NCBI GenBank assembly: GCA_024636985.1
Contig: JAGXFY010000092.1
Coordinates: 22,349 to 86,348 of the forward strand
Reading direction: 5' to 3'
DNA length: 64,000 nt
Origin: Petrocella sp024636985
GTDB lineage: Bacteria > Bacillota > Clostridia > Lachnospirales > Vallitaleaceae
The notes beneath the pieces are model-generated. The model was not told the origin of the DNA. It did not search any database and saw nothing but the letters and a program-made list of their open reading frames with translations. How positions within the stretch are numbered: the first letter of the stretch is position 1; the number at the start of each line of letters is the position of its first letter. The position numbers and the translations under genes are program-made. Shown piece by piece: positions 16,834 to 25,411 of this stretch.

Positions 16834-18798
16834 ATGAGCCAGAAAACATACTATATCACAACGGCTATAGCATATACGTCCAAAACACCCCATATAGGCA
16901 ATACATATGAGGCGGTTCTAACAGATGCCATTGCCAGATTTAAAAGGCTAGAAGGCTATGATGTCTTCTTTATGACCGGTACCGATGAGCATGGTCAGAA
17001 AATACAACTGCAAGCACAAGAAGAAGGTATAACACCTCAAGCCCATGTGGATAAAATCGCAGGAGAAGTTAGACATATATGGGATTTTATGAACACGAGT
17101 TATGATAAGTTCATACGAACAACAGATGAAGAACATGAGAAAACCGTTCAGAAGATCTTCAAAAGACTTTATGACCAAGGCGATATCTACAAAGGCAGTT
17201 ACGAAGGCTGGTATTGTACACCTTGTGAATCCTTCTTCACGGAGTCACAACTTGAAGAAAATGTCTGTCCGGACTGTGGTAGACCGGTAGAAAGAACCAG
17301 CGAAGAAGCTTATTTTCTAAAACTTAGCAAATATGAAAAACGATTGATGGATCATATTGAGAGCCATCCTGAATTTATACAGCCTGAATCCCGTAAGAAT
17401 GAAATGGTTAATAATTTCTTAAAAAGCGGTCTTCAGGACCTTTGTGTTTCAAGAACATCTTTTGATTGGGGTGTTCCTGTGACTTTCGATGAGGGCCATG
17501 TCATTTATGTTTGGATTGATGCACTTAGCAATTATATCACAGGACTAAACTACAATCCTGAAGGCGAAAGTGGTTTATTATTCAATAAATACTGGCCGGC
17601 GGATGTGCACATCATCGGAAAAGACATACTTAGATTCCATACAATCTATTGGCCCATCATGTTGATGGCCCTTAATGTACCACTACCTAAGCAAGTTTTT
17701 GGACATCCTTGGCTAATGGTGGGTCAAGATAAAATGTCCAAATCCTTAGGTAATGTTGTCTACGCTGAAGAACTTGTTAAGCATTTTGGTGTGGATGCGG
17801 TGCGTTACTTTGTGTTGCATGAAATGCCATTTGCTCAAGATGGTACTCTAACTTATGAGCTTCTAATTGCCAGAACGAATTCAGATCTTGCTAATATTTT
17901 AGGGAATCTGGTCAATAGAACGGTCGCTATGGTAACGAAATATTTTGATGGTGTTATTCAACCACCTACAAAAGCAGAAGCTATCGACCATGAACTCACG
18001 GATCTGGCTCTAAAAACACCCGGTAAAGTGGCGGAGAAGATGGATCAGCTTAAAGTCGCTGAAGCCATGGATGCCATCTGGACCTTGCTTAGAAGAAGCA
18101 ATAAATACATCGATGAAACATGTCCTTGGATTCTCGCAAAAGATGAAGAACAAAAAGAGCGTCTTGGTACGGTTCTTTATAACCTACTTGAAAGCATTCG
18201 AATCTCAGCAGTTTTATTGTCTGCTTTCATGCCCGAAACGGCATCGAAAATATTAGATCAGATTAACGCATCCAATAAAGATTGGGATTCTATTCAGACA
18301 TTTGTAGGAACAGTGGTGGGTGAACATGTAGGTGTTGCGGAAGTTTTGTTTGCCAGAATTGATGAAAAACAAAAACTTATAGAAATCAATCCTGCTTTAG
18401 CAGAAGAACTAGATGATAAGCCTAAGAAACAAAAACAACAGAAGAAAAAAGAGAAGCCACCAGTTGTAGTAGAAGAAATCGGTATTGATGATTTTGCAAA
18501 AGTGGTTATGAAGATTGGTGAAGTCATTGCATGTGAGAAGCATCCGGATGCCAATAAGTTATTGGTCTCACAGATAAAAATCGGTGAAGAAGTCAGACAG
18601 ATTGTATCCGGAATAGCAAATGCTTATGAACCGGCACAAATGGTTGGGAAGAAGCTGATTGTAGTAACAAACCTTAAGCCCGTTAATTTAAGAGGCGTTT
18701 TATCAGAAGGCATGATACTTGCAGCAAGTGATCAAGAAGGAAATCTTAAGCTTGGTACTGTTGATGGTGATATAGCCTCTGGTAGCGAAGTGAGGTAG
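16834..18798 (+). CDS. metG: Methionyl-tRNA synthetase
   Basis: 654 residues from the ATG at 16834 after TTGGAGGA; the in-frame ATG at 16771 is rejected for lack of a site. Class I signatures: the HIGH equivalent HIGN in KTPHIGNTYEA and KMSKS in QDKMSKSLGNV. The connective peptide has one Cys4 zinc knuckle (CTPCESFF and CPDCGRP). An anticodon-binding helical domain, a Lys/Glu linker (about 540-560) and a C-terminal OB-fold tRNA-binding domain (about 560-654, KIGEVIACEKHPDANKLL) follow. It charges both initiator and elongator tRNA-Met. No T-box is seen upstream. Confidence 0.97.
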   Translation: MSQKTYYITTAIAYTSKTPHIGNTYEAVLTDAIARFKRLEGYDVFFMTGTDEHGQKIQLQAQEEGITPQAHVDKIAGEVRHIWDFMNTSYDKFIRTTDEEHEKTVQKIFKRLYDQGDIYKGSYEGWYCTPCESFFTESQLEENVCPDCGRPVERTSEEAYFLKLSKYEKRLMDHIESHPEFIQPESRKNEMVNNFLKSGLQDLCVSRTSFDWGVPVTFDEGHVIYVWIDALSNYITGLNYNPEGESGLLFNKYWPADVHIIGKDILRFHTIYWPIMLMALNVPLPKQVFGHPWLMVGQDKMSKSLGNVVYAEELVKHFGVDAVRYFVLHEMPFAQDGTLTYELLIARTNSDLANILGNLVNRTVAMVTKYFDGVIQPPTKAEAIDHELTDLALKTPGKVAEKMDQLKVAEAMDAIWTLLRRSNKYIDETCPWILAKDEEQKERLGTVLYNLLESIRISAVLLSAFMPETASKILDQINASNKDWDSIQTFVGTVVGEHVGVAEVLFARIDEKQKLIEINPALAEELDDKPKKQKQQKKKEKPPVVVEEIGIDDFAKVVMKIGEVIACEKHPDANKLLVSQIKIGEEVRQIVSGIANAYEPAQMVGKKLIVVTNLKPVNLRGVLSEGMILAASDQEGNLKLGTVDGDIASGSEVR

Positions 18799-18814
18799 AA
18801 GAGGAAGTGATTCC

Positions 18815-19600
18815 ATGATATTTGAAAGTCATGCCCATTATGATGATAAAAGCTTTTCGGAGGATCGGGAAGCTATATTAAAAAAAGTAAAAGAAACAGG
18901 TGTAGGTATCATCATCAACACTGCTTCGAGTATGAAGAGTTCAAGACAATCCCTTGAGCTTGCCAAAATGCATTCGAGCATATATACATCAATAGGTGTA
19001 CATCCTCATGATGTACAAACCATGAAAGAACATGATCTCGAGCTGCTTCTGGCTATGTCTGTATATGAGAAGGTTGTAGCTATTGGTGAGATTGGTTTAG
19101 ACTATTATTATGATACAGTACCCCATGAGGTGCAGAAGTTGTGGTTTAGACATCAAATCAAGTTAGCTGTAGATCTTGATTTACCTATGATTATTCATAG
19201 CCGTGAGGCTTCTAAAGACACCTATGATATATTATTTGAAAATAAAGGTCATAAGGTAGGCGGGGTCATCCATTGTTTTAGTGGTAGTGTAGAAACAGCA
19301 CTTCGTTATGTGAAGCTGGGTTATTATATAGGTATTGGCGGTGTTATTACTTTTAAGAATGCAAAGAAATTAGTTGAGGTAGTACGTGAGGTTCCGATTG
19401 AAAACCTATTGGTAGAAACGGATGCACCTTATCTTGCACCCATGCCTTTTAGGGGGCAAAGAAATGATTCCAGCATGCTACCTTATATCATAGAAGAGAT
19501 TGCAAAAATAAAAGGACTTACCACAGAAGAAGTCACTCAAGCGACTTGGGATAATGGTATTAAGCTGTTTAGGCTTCAAGCAATAAGTTCACAAACTTAA
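18815..19600 (+). CDS. TatD-family metal-dependent deoxyribonuclease
   Basis: 261 residues, an amidohydrolase-type barrel. Metal ligands: FESHAHYDD at the N terminus (HxH), Glu in AIGEIGLDYYYD, His in MIIHSREA, VIHCFSG, and Asp in VETDAPYLAP. TatD/YabD enzymes trim 3' DNA ends and act in DNA repair or fragment turnover. metG-tatD is a conserved Firmicute gene pair; here the genes are 16 bases apart and probably co-transcribed. Confidence 0.93.
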   Translation: MIFESHAHYDDKSFSEDREAILKKVKETGVGIIINTASSMKSSRQSLELAKMHSSIYTSIGVHPHDVQTMKEHDLELLLAMSVYEKVVAIGEIGLDYYYDTVPHEVQKLWFRHQIKLAVDLDLPMIIHSREASKDTYDILFENKGHKVGGVIHCFSGSVETALRYVKLGYYIGIGGVITFKNAKKLVEVVREVPIENLLVETDAPYLAPMPFRGQRNDSSMLPYIIEEIAKIKGLTTEEVTQATWDNGIKLFRLQAISSQT

Positions 19601-19634
19601 AAGAAGACAAAAGATTAGAGTTTTAAGAATACCT

Positions 19635-19676
19635 AAACGTTACAAGCGTTTTTATAAAGATGGCTTGTAACGTTTT
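19635..19676 (+). terminator. Terminator of the metG-tatD operon
   Basis: Thirteen-bp stem AAACGTTACAAGC/GCTTGTAACGTTT with a 15-base loop and a short T tail. Confidence 0.75.
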
Positions 19677-19711
19677 ATGATGTTTTCATTTATGCATAGC
19701 CTTCAAAAGTA

Positions 19712-19740
19712 TAGACAAAAAATAGGGTTAGTGCTATAGT
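19712..19740 (+). promoter_or_regulatory. Sigma-A promoter of the DUF3881 gene
   Basis: TAGACA, 17 bases, TATAGT, 56 bases before the chosen ATG. Confidence 0.65.
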
Positions 19741-19795
19741 GTTTTTACACAAGATGAGAATGAGGCATGTTTTGTTGATAGAAGAAGGTGATAGT

Positions 19796-20683
19796 ATGAT
19801 TCTTTATATAAGAGCGTTGGGCTTTACTGAATTTGATACTAAGGATAAGGCGGAAGGTATGGTCGCTGAAACCATTAAAGATCCGACAGAAAAATTTGTT
19901 TGGGAGTCTGAATCCGGCATCCTAAATGTAGAATATTATAAAAGTTATGGCGATGATTTTGGCCTAATGGTGAGAGGCAGTATTGAAGAAAATAAGGCAT
20001 TAAATGTGCATGCTTTGCTTCCCTATGCTCAAGGGAGATTTTTGACCAATACCCATGAAGTGGATGTTATAAAACTGAATCGACAAGATGTATACCATGG
20101 TTTTTGCGAAGAAATTAAGTCGGGAACACCGATATCCTTTTTTGTCCAAAACCTGGTTGAATATAAAATGGCTGAGAAACATGACCACATCTATGTGAAT
20201 GGTATCCATCTGGTTGTATATTGTGCTGAAGGCACAGTTATTCTACCTATAGAGAAAGACGATACAGATCTACTCCTTGAAAAAGAAGAAGAGATGATCC
20301 GTGAAGAACTCTTGGAACAAGCAAGAAAAGGCGATGAAGAAGCCATGACCATATTAGATGAGGAAGCCACAGAAGCCACAGAAATCTTACAAGAAAGGCT
20401 TCAAAACGAGGACATATTAACAGTACTTGAAGGCTTTTTTGTTCCAGTCGGTGATCATGATGACATATATTCGTTGCTAGGCGATATTGAGGATATTGGT
20501 GTTTTTCATAATAATAATACCAATGAGGAAATTTTTAGGTTAAAAATTCGTTGTATGTCTATTTCATTAGACGTCTTTATTAACAGTAAAGATATGATTG
20601 GTTATCCTACACTTGGGATGCGTTTTAAAGGTTCGGGATGGGTTCATGGTAAGATTGAATTTGATTTTGATAAGAAGCTATAA
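19796..20683 (+). CDS. DUF3881-family protein
   Basis: 295 residues, soluble, acidic, starting MILYIRALGFTEFDTK at 19796 after GAAGGTGA. An in-frame GTG at 19739 overlaps the promoter -10 and is rejected. The sequence has an N-terminal beta-rich half, a Glu-rich helix at about 165-215 (EKEEEMIREELLEQA) and a C-terminal beta half ending GSGWVHGKIEFDFDKKL. I assign it to DUF3881, a family of Lachnospiraceae and relatives with no known function. It has its own promoter and no partner gene, so no role is proposed. Confidence 0.75.
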   Translation: MILYIRALGFTEFDTKDKAEGMVAETIKDPTEKFVWESESGILNVEYYKSYGDDFGLMVRGSIEENKALNVHALLPYAQGRFLTNTHEVDVIKLNRQDVYHGFCEEIKSGTPISFFVQNLVEYKMAEKHDHIYVNGIHLVVYCAEGTVILPIEKDDTDLLLEKEEEMIREELLEQARKGDEEAMTILDEEATEATEILQERLQNEDILTVLEGFFVPVGDHDDIYSLLGDIEDIGVFHNNNTNEEIFRLKIRCMSISLDVFINSKDMIGYPTLGMRFKGSGWVHGKIEFDFDKKL

Positions 20684-20727
20684 TAGAGGATTTATATTTA
20701 AGGATACCAAGTTATAGTTAAAACCAC

Positions 20728-20756
20728 TTGTCATTTATCTATGAATTTAGTATAAT
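20728..20756 (+). promoter_or_regulatory. Sigma-A promoter of tRNA-Arg
   Basis: TTGTCA, 17 bases, TATAAT. The primary transcript would carry about 90 leader bases, including a 40-bp palindrome, before the tRNA. Confidence 0.75.
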
Positions 20757-20807
20757 CTCATAGTATGTTCCCTTATTAGACATAGATTATATTAGATTTA
20801 TAAATAT

Positions 20808-20847
20808 GGTTAAGACATCAAAACTATATTGTTTTGACCCTTTAACC
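20808..20847 (+). repeat. Dispersed palindrome family A, short form in the tRNA leader
   Basis: Forty-bp palindrome with ends GGTTAA and CCTTTAACC and the centre CAAAACTATATTGTTTTG. It lies between the tRNA promoter and the mature tRNA 5' end, 8 bases upstream of the tRNA. Confidence 0.8.
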
Positions 20848-20855
20848 ACAAATAT

Positions 20856-20929
20856 GTTTCTGTAGCTCAGTAGGATAGAGCACTCGCCTCCTAAGCGAGG
20901 GGCCGTGGGTTCGAATCCCGCCAGGAACA
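20856..20929 (+). tRNA. tRNA-Arg (anticodon CCU)
   Basis: Cloverleaf: acceptor GTTTCTG/CAGGAAC, D arm GCTC/GAGC, anticodon stem CTCGC/GCGAG with loop CTCCTAA (anticodon CCT, reading AGG), variable loop, and T arm GTGGG/CCCGC with TTCGAAT. The discriminator is A and CCA is not encoded. It is a single tRNA gene with its own promoter and terminator. Confidence 0.96.
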
Positions 20930-20933
20930 TTGT

Positions 20934-20980
20934 AAAAGCACTTTTTGATCACTTATATCGTGATATGAAGGTGCTTTTTT
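20934..20980 (+). terminator. Terminator of tRNA-Arg
   Basis: AAAAGCAC pairs with GTGCTTTT, with an inner GATCAC/GTGAT hairpin and six T, five bases after the tRNA. Confidence 0.85.
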
Positions 20981-21011
20981 ATGATATAATAAGAAGAAAA
21001 CGAGGTGTACT

Positions 21012-22706
21012 ATGAATTTTAATGATTATGAATATAAGAGAATAGATCTTGATGAAGTTAATGTAGCGATGGAAAAGCAATTTGCTATCATGGACGAGGC
21101 TACTACCATAGAGGCACTGGATTTGGCCATAAAAGAAATTTATAGGATACGTAATGAAGTAGAGACCATGAGCACCTTAGCCAGTATTCGATTCTCCATT
21201 AATATGAAGGATGATTTTTATAAAGCGGAAAATGAATATCAAAATAACGCAAGCCCAATTATGGAAGGCATCGTTCATAAGTTTTATCAAAAGCTGGTTC
21301 ACTCACCTATGCAAGAGGAAATCAAAGCCCGTTATGGCGAACATCTAATTAATCTGGCTACTTTAGCGGTTAAGACCTTTTCAGATACTATTATTGAAGA
21401 CTTACAAGAAGAAAACCGATTAATTACAAGCTACAACATGCTTGTAGGTAATGCGAAGATTGAATTTAGAGGTAAAGACTACAATCTGTCTACCATGACA
21501 CCTTTTATCAGTGATCATGATAGAGCTACCCGTATCGAAGCTCAAAAAGCAGTTACTCGATTTTTTGAAGATCACGAAGCAGAGTTTGATGATATTTATG
21601 ATAAGTTGGTAAAGCTAAGACACAAAATAGCGGTTAAACTTGGCTATGAGAACTATATCCAGTTTGGTTACGATAAACTTCAGCGTACGGACTATGGACC
21701 GGAAGATGTGAAAAAATTCCGTGCGCAGGTTTATGAGTATATTACACCACTAAGACTTGAGCTTAAGAAAAAGCAAGCTAAGCGCATCGGATTGGATCAC
21801 CTTTATTATTATGATGTACCACTGTATTTTAACACAGGCAATCCTAAGCCGGCAGGTGGTGAAGCTTATATGGTAGAAGAAGCGGGAAAAATGTACCGTG
21901 AATTATCACCTCAGACCCATGATTTCTTTGAGTACATGATGGGAAATAACCTCATGGATTTGGCCAGTCGTGATGGTAAAAGACCGGGTGGTTATTGCAC
22001 CTATATGCCGGATTATCAAGCACCTTATATATTTGCTAATTTTAATGGTACGGATCATGATGTGGTGGTCTTGACCCACGAAGCCGGTCATGCTTTTCAA
22101 GTGTACCAAAGTCGAGGGTACGAAGTCAGTGAGTATCAATTCCCTACGTTAGAGGCATGCGAGATTCACTCCATGAGTATGGAGTACTTAACTTACCCAT
22201 GGATGGAGCACTTTTTTGGAGAGGATTATGACAAGTTTATCTATGATCATTCAAGTAAACCTATAGAATTTATACCTTATGGTGTTGCTGTTGATGAGTT
22301 TCAACACTGGGCCTATGAATATCCGCAAGCAACACCGGAACAAAGAAAGCAAAAATGGTTAGAGATTGATAATAAATACAGACCCGAGATCGACTATGAT
22401 GATAATGACTTTCTAAGGCGTGGTGGTTACTGGTTTAGACAGGGGCACATCTTTAGAGTACCCTTCTACTATATAGACTATACTTTGGCTTTGATTTGTG
22501 CCGTACAGTTTCATGTAAAATCAACCCAAGACTCTAAAAAAGCATGGGAGGATTACCTGAATCTATGTAATCAAGGCGGTAGCCAGTCTTTCTTAAGATT
22601 ACTTGAGTCTGCAGAACTGGATAATCCCTTTCATGAAGGCACTGTCCAAAAAGTAATCGATAAAGTATGGGCACTACTAAATCAGATAGAAAATACAAAT
22701 TTATAA
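21012..22706 (+). CDS. M3-family oligoendopeptidase (PepF-like)
   Basis: 564 residues, cytoplasmic, a zinc thermolysin-fold peptidase. The HEAGHAF motif is at residues 356-360, with the downstream Glu ligand in EACEIHSMSMEY. The long helical N-terminal half forms the prolyl-oligopeptidase-like cover that limits substrates to short peptides. The length fits the M3B group common in clostridia. A role in turnover of oligopeptides taken up or released inside the cell is inferred. It is a single gene, ended by a hairpin at 22798. Confidence 0.92.
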   Translation: MNFNDYEYKRIDLDEVNVAMEKQFAIMDEATTIEALDLAIKEIYRIRNEVETMSTLASIRFSINMKDDFYKAENEYQNNASPIMEGIVHKFYQKLVHSPMQEEIKARYGEHLINLATLAVKTFSDTIIEDLQEENRLITSYNMLVGNAKIEFRGKDYNLSTMTPFISDHDRATRIEAQKAVTRFFEDHEAEFDDIYDKLVKLRHKIAVKLGYENYIQFGYDKLQRTDYGPEDVKKFRAQVYEYITPLRLELKKKQAKRIGLDHLYYYDVPLYFNTGNPKPAGGEAYMVEEAGKMYRELSPQTHDFFEYMMGNNLMDLASRDGKRPGGYCTYMPDYQAPYIFANFNGTDHDVVVLTHEAGHAFQVYQSRGYEVSEYQFPTLEACEIHSMSMEYLTYPWMEHFFGEDYDKFIYDHSSKPIEFIPYGVAVDEFQHWAYEYPQATPEQRKQKWLEIDNKYRPEIDYDDNDFLRRGGYWFRQGHIFRVPFYYIDYTLALICAVQFHVKSTQDSKKAWEDYLNLCNQGGSQSFLRLLESAELDNPFHEGTVQKVIDKVWALLNQIENTNL

Positions 22707-22797
22707 TAAGGTCAAAGAGGATATTCCTAAAATATGAAGCATAGAATTTGAATGGTTGCAAAACGGACACCATTTAATAGGAAGAGAGTCGATTAGT

Positions 22798-22844
22798 AAA
22801 CCCATTAACCCAGTATGAAAATTTGGCTAGTGGGTTTGTTTTTG
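22798..22844 (+). terminator. Terminator of the oligoendopeptidase gene
   Basis: Ten-bp stem AAACCCATTA/TAGTGGGTTT followed by GTTTTTG. Confidence 0.75.
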
Positions 22845-22873
22845 ACAAAGATGCAAAGAAGAAGTAAATTCAC

Positions 22874-22902
22874 TTGCAAAACAAGGCTGATTGTGCTATT
22901 AT
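22874..22902 (+). promoter_or_regulatory. Sigma-A promoter of the DUF4914 gene
   Basis: TTGCAA, 17 bases, TATTAT, nearly 490 bases before the start codon. Bases 22934-22953 just downstream form a perfect 20-bp palindrome (ATAGTTAATT and its complement), a possible operator. Confidence 0.6.
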
Positions 22903-22908
22903 TTTAGA

Positions 22909-23389
22909 TGAATACAATAATATATAAGGCCAGATAGTTAATTAATTAACTATAGATACAAGCAAAAGGTTAGTATGTTTTTGCTATAAGTTGGCAAGAT
23001 AATGAGTTATTTTTAGAAAAAGTATACATTAAAATTTCGATACATCAAGAGAACAACCGGTATAAAGACTATGAATTCCTCTATAACTTATAAATTATTA
23101 CTAGAAGCAAATAATACGAAAAATGAATTTTAATTTTATAAAACTTGCAAAAACGGAGAATGCAATAATACTAATAATTGATATGACAGGTTGTAAGGTT
23201 GCCACTTAGTCAGACGCATATAGTTTGACAGGGGCTTTTTTTCTATAAACGATGAACCATAACTGATTGGGGTAACATTCAGGATGATTTAGATCAGACC
23301 TGTAAATATATAACATGCTGTAGAGAACAAAAATATATGATGCAATGGAAGTGGTATTAGACCACGACACATTATTCAAGGAGGATTAT
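22909..23389 (+). promoter_or_regulatory. Long leader with an internal terminator-like hairpin
   Basis: About 480 bases without a gene. There is a hairpin AGCAAAA/TTTTTGCT at about 22961-22985. A terminator-like structure lies at 23199-23242 (GCC..GTCA pairing TGAC..GGC, then seven T), about 150 bases before the start codon. The layout is that of a leader controlled by attenuation or a riboswitch. I could not match it to the c-di-GMP, guanidine, preQ1 or T-box consensus. Confidence 0.45.
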
Positions 23390-25261
23390 ATGAGTAAAAA
23401 CGTATTGTCAAAGTTTAGATTTGATGCAAACGCAGCGGATATAGTTGCAAACGCTAAGTCAGTTATTGTCCCTGACAGTAGAGCCCATATCTTGGACATG
23501 GCAACAGGAAATGGCCAACAGATTTTTAAGGTGAGCTACGAAGTAGAAGGATTAGGTCTCGTTGATGAAGCAGAAGTTGTACGATGTAAGAATGGTGTAT
23601 CGGTCAACTATATGGAATCCTATATGAGAAGAAGAGATCCTAATTGCATGTACATAGGTGACGACTTACCAACAGATAAGTTGACTTACAAAGAAAAGTT
23701 CGGGGAAAGCTTTGAAGGGGTCCGTCAAGAAACCTTTGAATGGCTGAAAACCCAAGACTTGATTGTATTACCTTTTATTTCAGGGGATGCGAAACATGGT
23801 GGCTATGAGTCTATACTTATTGGACCTAAAAATGCAGCATTTTTTACAGGTGGTTTGGCAGACCTTCAAGGATTTATACCCGCGGACGAAGTGCGAGACG
23901 GTTTTGAACCGAAAGCAGTGATTTACCTTGCGCCTGTATTTAGACATACACATTATGATGGCAAACAAGTCGTTGTACACAACCGTTTGGATAATGTTCA
24001 TGAAGTCTATTCTTTCAATTTATATCCCGGACCAAGTGCTAAAAAAGGTGTATACGGGATACTGCTATCTATAGGTGAGAAAGAAGGATGGATTACTGCC
24101 CATGCTTCAACGGTTCGTGTAACCACACCTTATGACAACTCAGTGGTTATTATGCACGAGGGTGCCAGTGGTGGTGGTAAGTCAGAGATGATAGAAGAGG
24201 TACATCGTGAGCCGGATGGCAGTGTTTTACTCGGCGTTGATCTTATAACTGAAGACAGTTTATACCTTGAACTTGGTGATACTTGTGAATTGCATCCGGT
24301 TACGGATGACATGGCGTTATGTCACCCTTCCTACCAAAATGGTAGTAAGCTAGTGGTTACAGATGCAGAAGCCGGTTGGTTTTTAAGATTTGACCATGTT
24401 AAGGAATATGGTACATCTCTCGAACATGAGAAATTGACCATACACCCACCTGAGCCATTAATTTTCCTTAATATGGATGGTGCTCCGGACTCTACTATAT
24501 TGATATGGGAACATAAAATGGATGCACCTGGGGTACCTTGTCCAAATCCAAGGGTAATTATGCCAAGACATTTTGTTCCTGACGTTATTTCTGACCCTGT
24601 TGAGGTAGATATTCGTTCCTTTGGTGTTCGTATGCCCCCTCTTACAAAAGATAAGATTACTTATGGTATCGTAGGATTGTTACATGTTCTACCACCGGCA
24701 CTTGCTTGGTTATGGCGACTTGTAGCACCTAGAGGACATGCGAATCCAAGTATTGTAGATTCAGGTGGTATGAGTAGCGAAGGTGTTGGTTCTTATTGGC
24801 CTTTTGCAACAGGAAAAATGGTTACACAAGCGAATCTCTTATTAGAACAGATTCAAAATACACCAAACACAAAATATGTTTTAATCCCAAATCAACATAT
24901 TGGTTCATTTAAGGTAGGCTTTATTGCAGAATGGTTGGATCGGGAGTACCTAGCAAGAAAGGGTAGTGCCAAATTCAGACCTGAGCAATTGGTAGAGTCA
25001 AGATGTTCAACCCTTGGTTACTCACCAAAAACCCTTAGAATAGATGGTCATAATATACCTAAAGGCATGTTACGTACGAATCATCAGATCAATATCGGAG
25101 ACGAAGCTTATGATGCAGGTGCAAAGCTTCTTACAGACTTCTTCAAGCGTGAACTCGTTAAGTTCAACACTGAGGAACTGAATCCATTAGGTAGACAAAT
25201 TATTGATGCCTATATGCGTGATGCTACAGTTGAAGAGCTTGAAGCACTTATGCCAATGTAA
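23390..25261 (+). CDS. DUF4914-family P-loop protein, PEPCK-like
   Basis: 623 residues from the ATG at 23390 after CAAGGAGG; an in-frame start at 23345 is before that site. The glycine-rich loop HEGASGGGKSEM (about residue 275) resembles the phosphate loop of PEP carboxykinase and HPr kinase. FNMDGAPDST-like LNMDGAPDSTILIWEH and a C-terminal GMSSEGVGSYWPFATGK segment also recall nucleotide-binding kinases. I assign it to DUF4914, found mainly in clostridia and of unknown function. It is probably an ATP- or GTP-using enzyme of central metabolism. It is monocistronic with an unusual long leader and its own terminator. Confidence 0.75.
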   Translation: MSKNVLSKFRFDANAADIVANAKSVIVPDSRAHILDMATGNGQQIFKVSYEVEGLGLVDEAEVVRCKNGVSVNYMESYMRRRDPNCMYIGDDLPTDKLTYKEKFGESFEGVRQETFEWLKTQDLIVLPFISGDAKHGGYESILIGPKNAAFFTGGLADLQGFIPADEVRDGFEPKAVIYLAPVFRHTHYDGKQVVVHNRLDNVHEVYSFNLYPGPSAKKGVYGILLSIGEKEGWITAHASTVRVTTPYDNSVVIMHEGASGGGKSEMIEEVHREPDGSVLLGVDLITEDSLYLELGDTCELHPVTDDMALCHPSYQNGSKLVVTDAEAGWFLRFDHVKEYGTSLEHEKLTIHPPEPLIFLNMDGAPDSTILIWEHKMDAPGVPCPNPRVIMPRHFVPDVISDPVEVDIRSFGVRMPPLTKDKITYGIVGLLHVLPPALAWLWRLVAPRGHANPSIVDSGGMSSEGVGSYWPFATGKMVTQANLLLEQIQNTPNTKYVLIPNQHIGSFKVGFIAEWLDREYLARKGSAKFRPEQLVESRCSTLGYSPKTLRIDGHNIPKGMLRTNHQINIGDEAYDAGAKLLTDFFKRELVKFNTEELNPLGRQIIDAYMRDATVEELEALMPM

Positions 25262-25289
25262 TAAACCATTAAAATATTAAATTTATTTA

Positions 25290-25326
25290 GGAAGCTACAG
25301 CCTCAAGGTTTGTAGCTTCCTTTGTT
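25290..25326 (+). terminator. Terminator of the DUF4914 gene
   Basis: Ten-bp stem GGAAGCTACA/TGTAGCTTCC followed by TTTGTT. Confidence 0.85.
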
Positions 25327-25352
25327 ATATTAGAAAGTGCAAAACGAGGCAG

Positions 25353-25380
25353 TTGACAAAAGAAAGCCATATGCTATATT
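25353..25380 (+). promoter_or_regulatory. Sigma-A promoter of sfsA
   Basis: TTGACA, 16 bases, TATATT, 31 bases before the start codon. Confidence 0.7.
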
Positions 25381-25411
25381 TATTATAGCGCTGTAAAGAA
25401 AGGTTAAAATA

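Noticed and set aside
20856..20929. tRNA-Arg as an integration site for a genomic island
   Set aside because: No integrase, no direct repeat of the tRNA 3' end downstream, and ordinary genes on both sides.
22909..23245. Known riboswitch class in the DUF4914 leader (c-di-GMP, guanidine, preQ1)
   Set aside because: None of the conserved core sequences of these classes could be placed; left as an unassigned leader.
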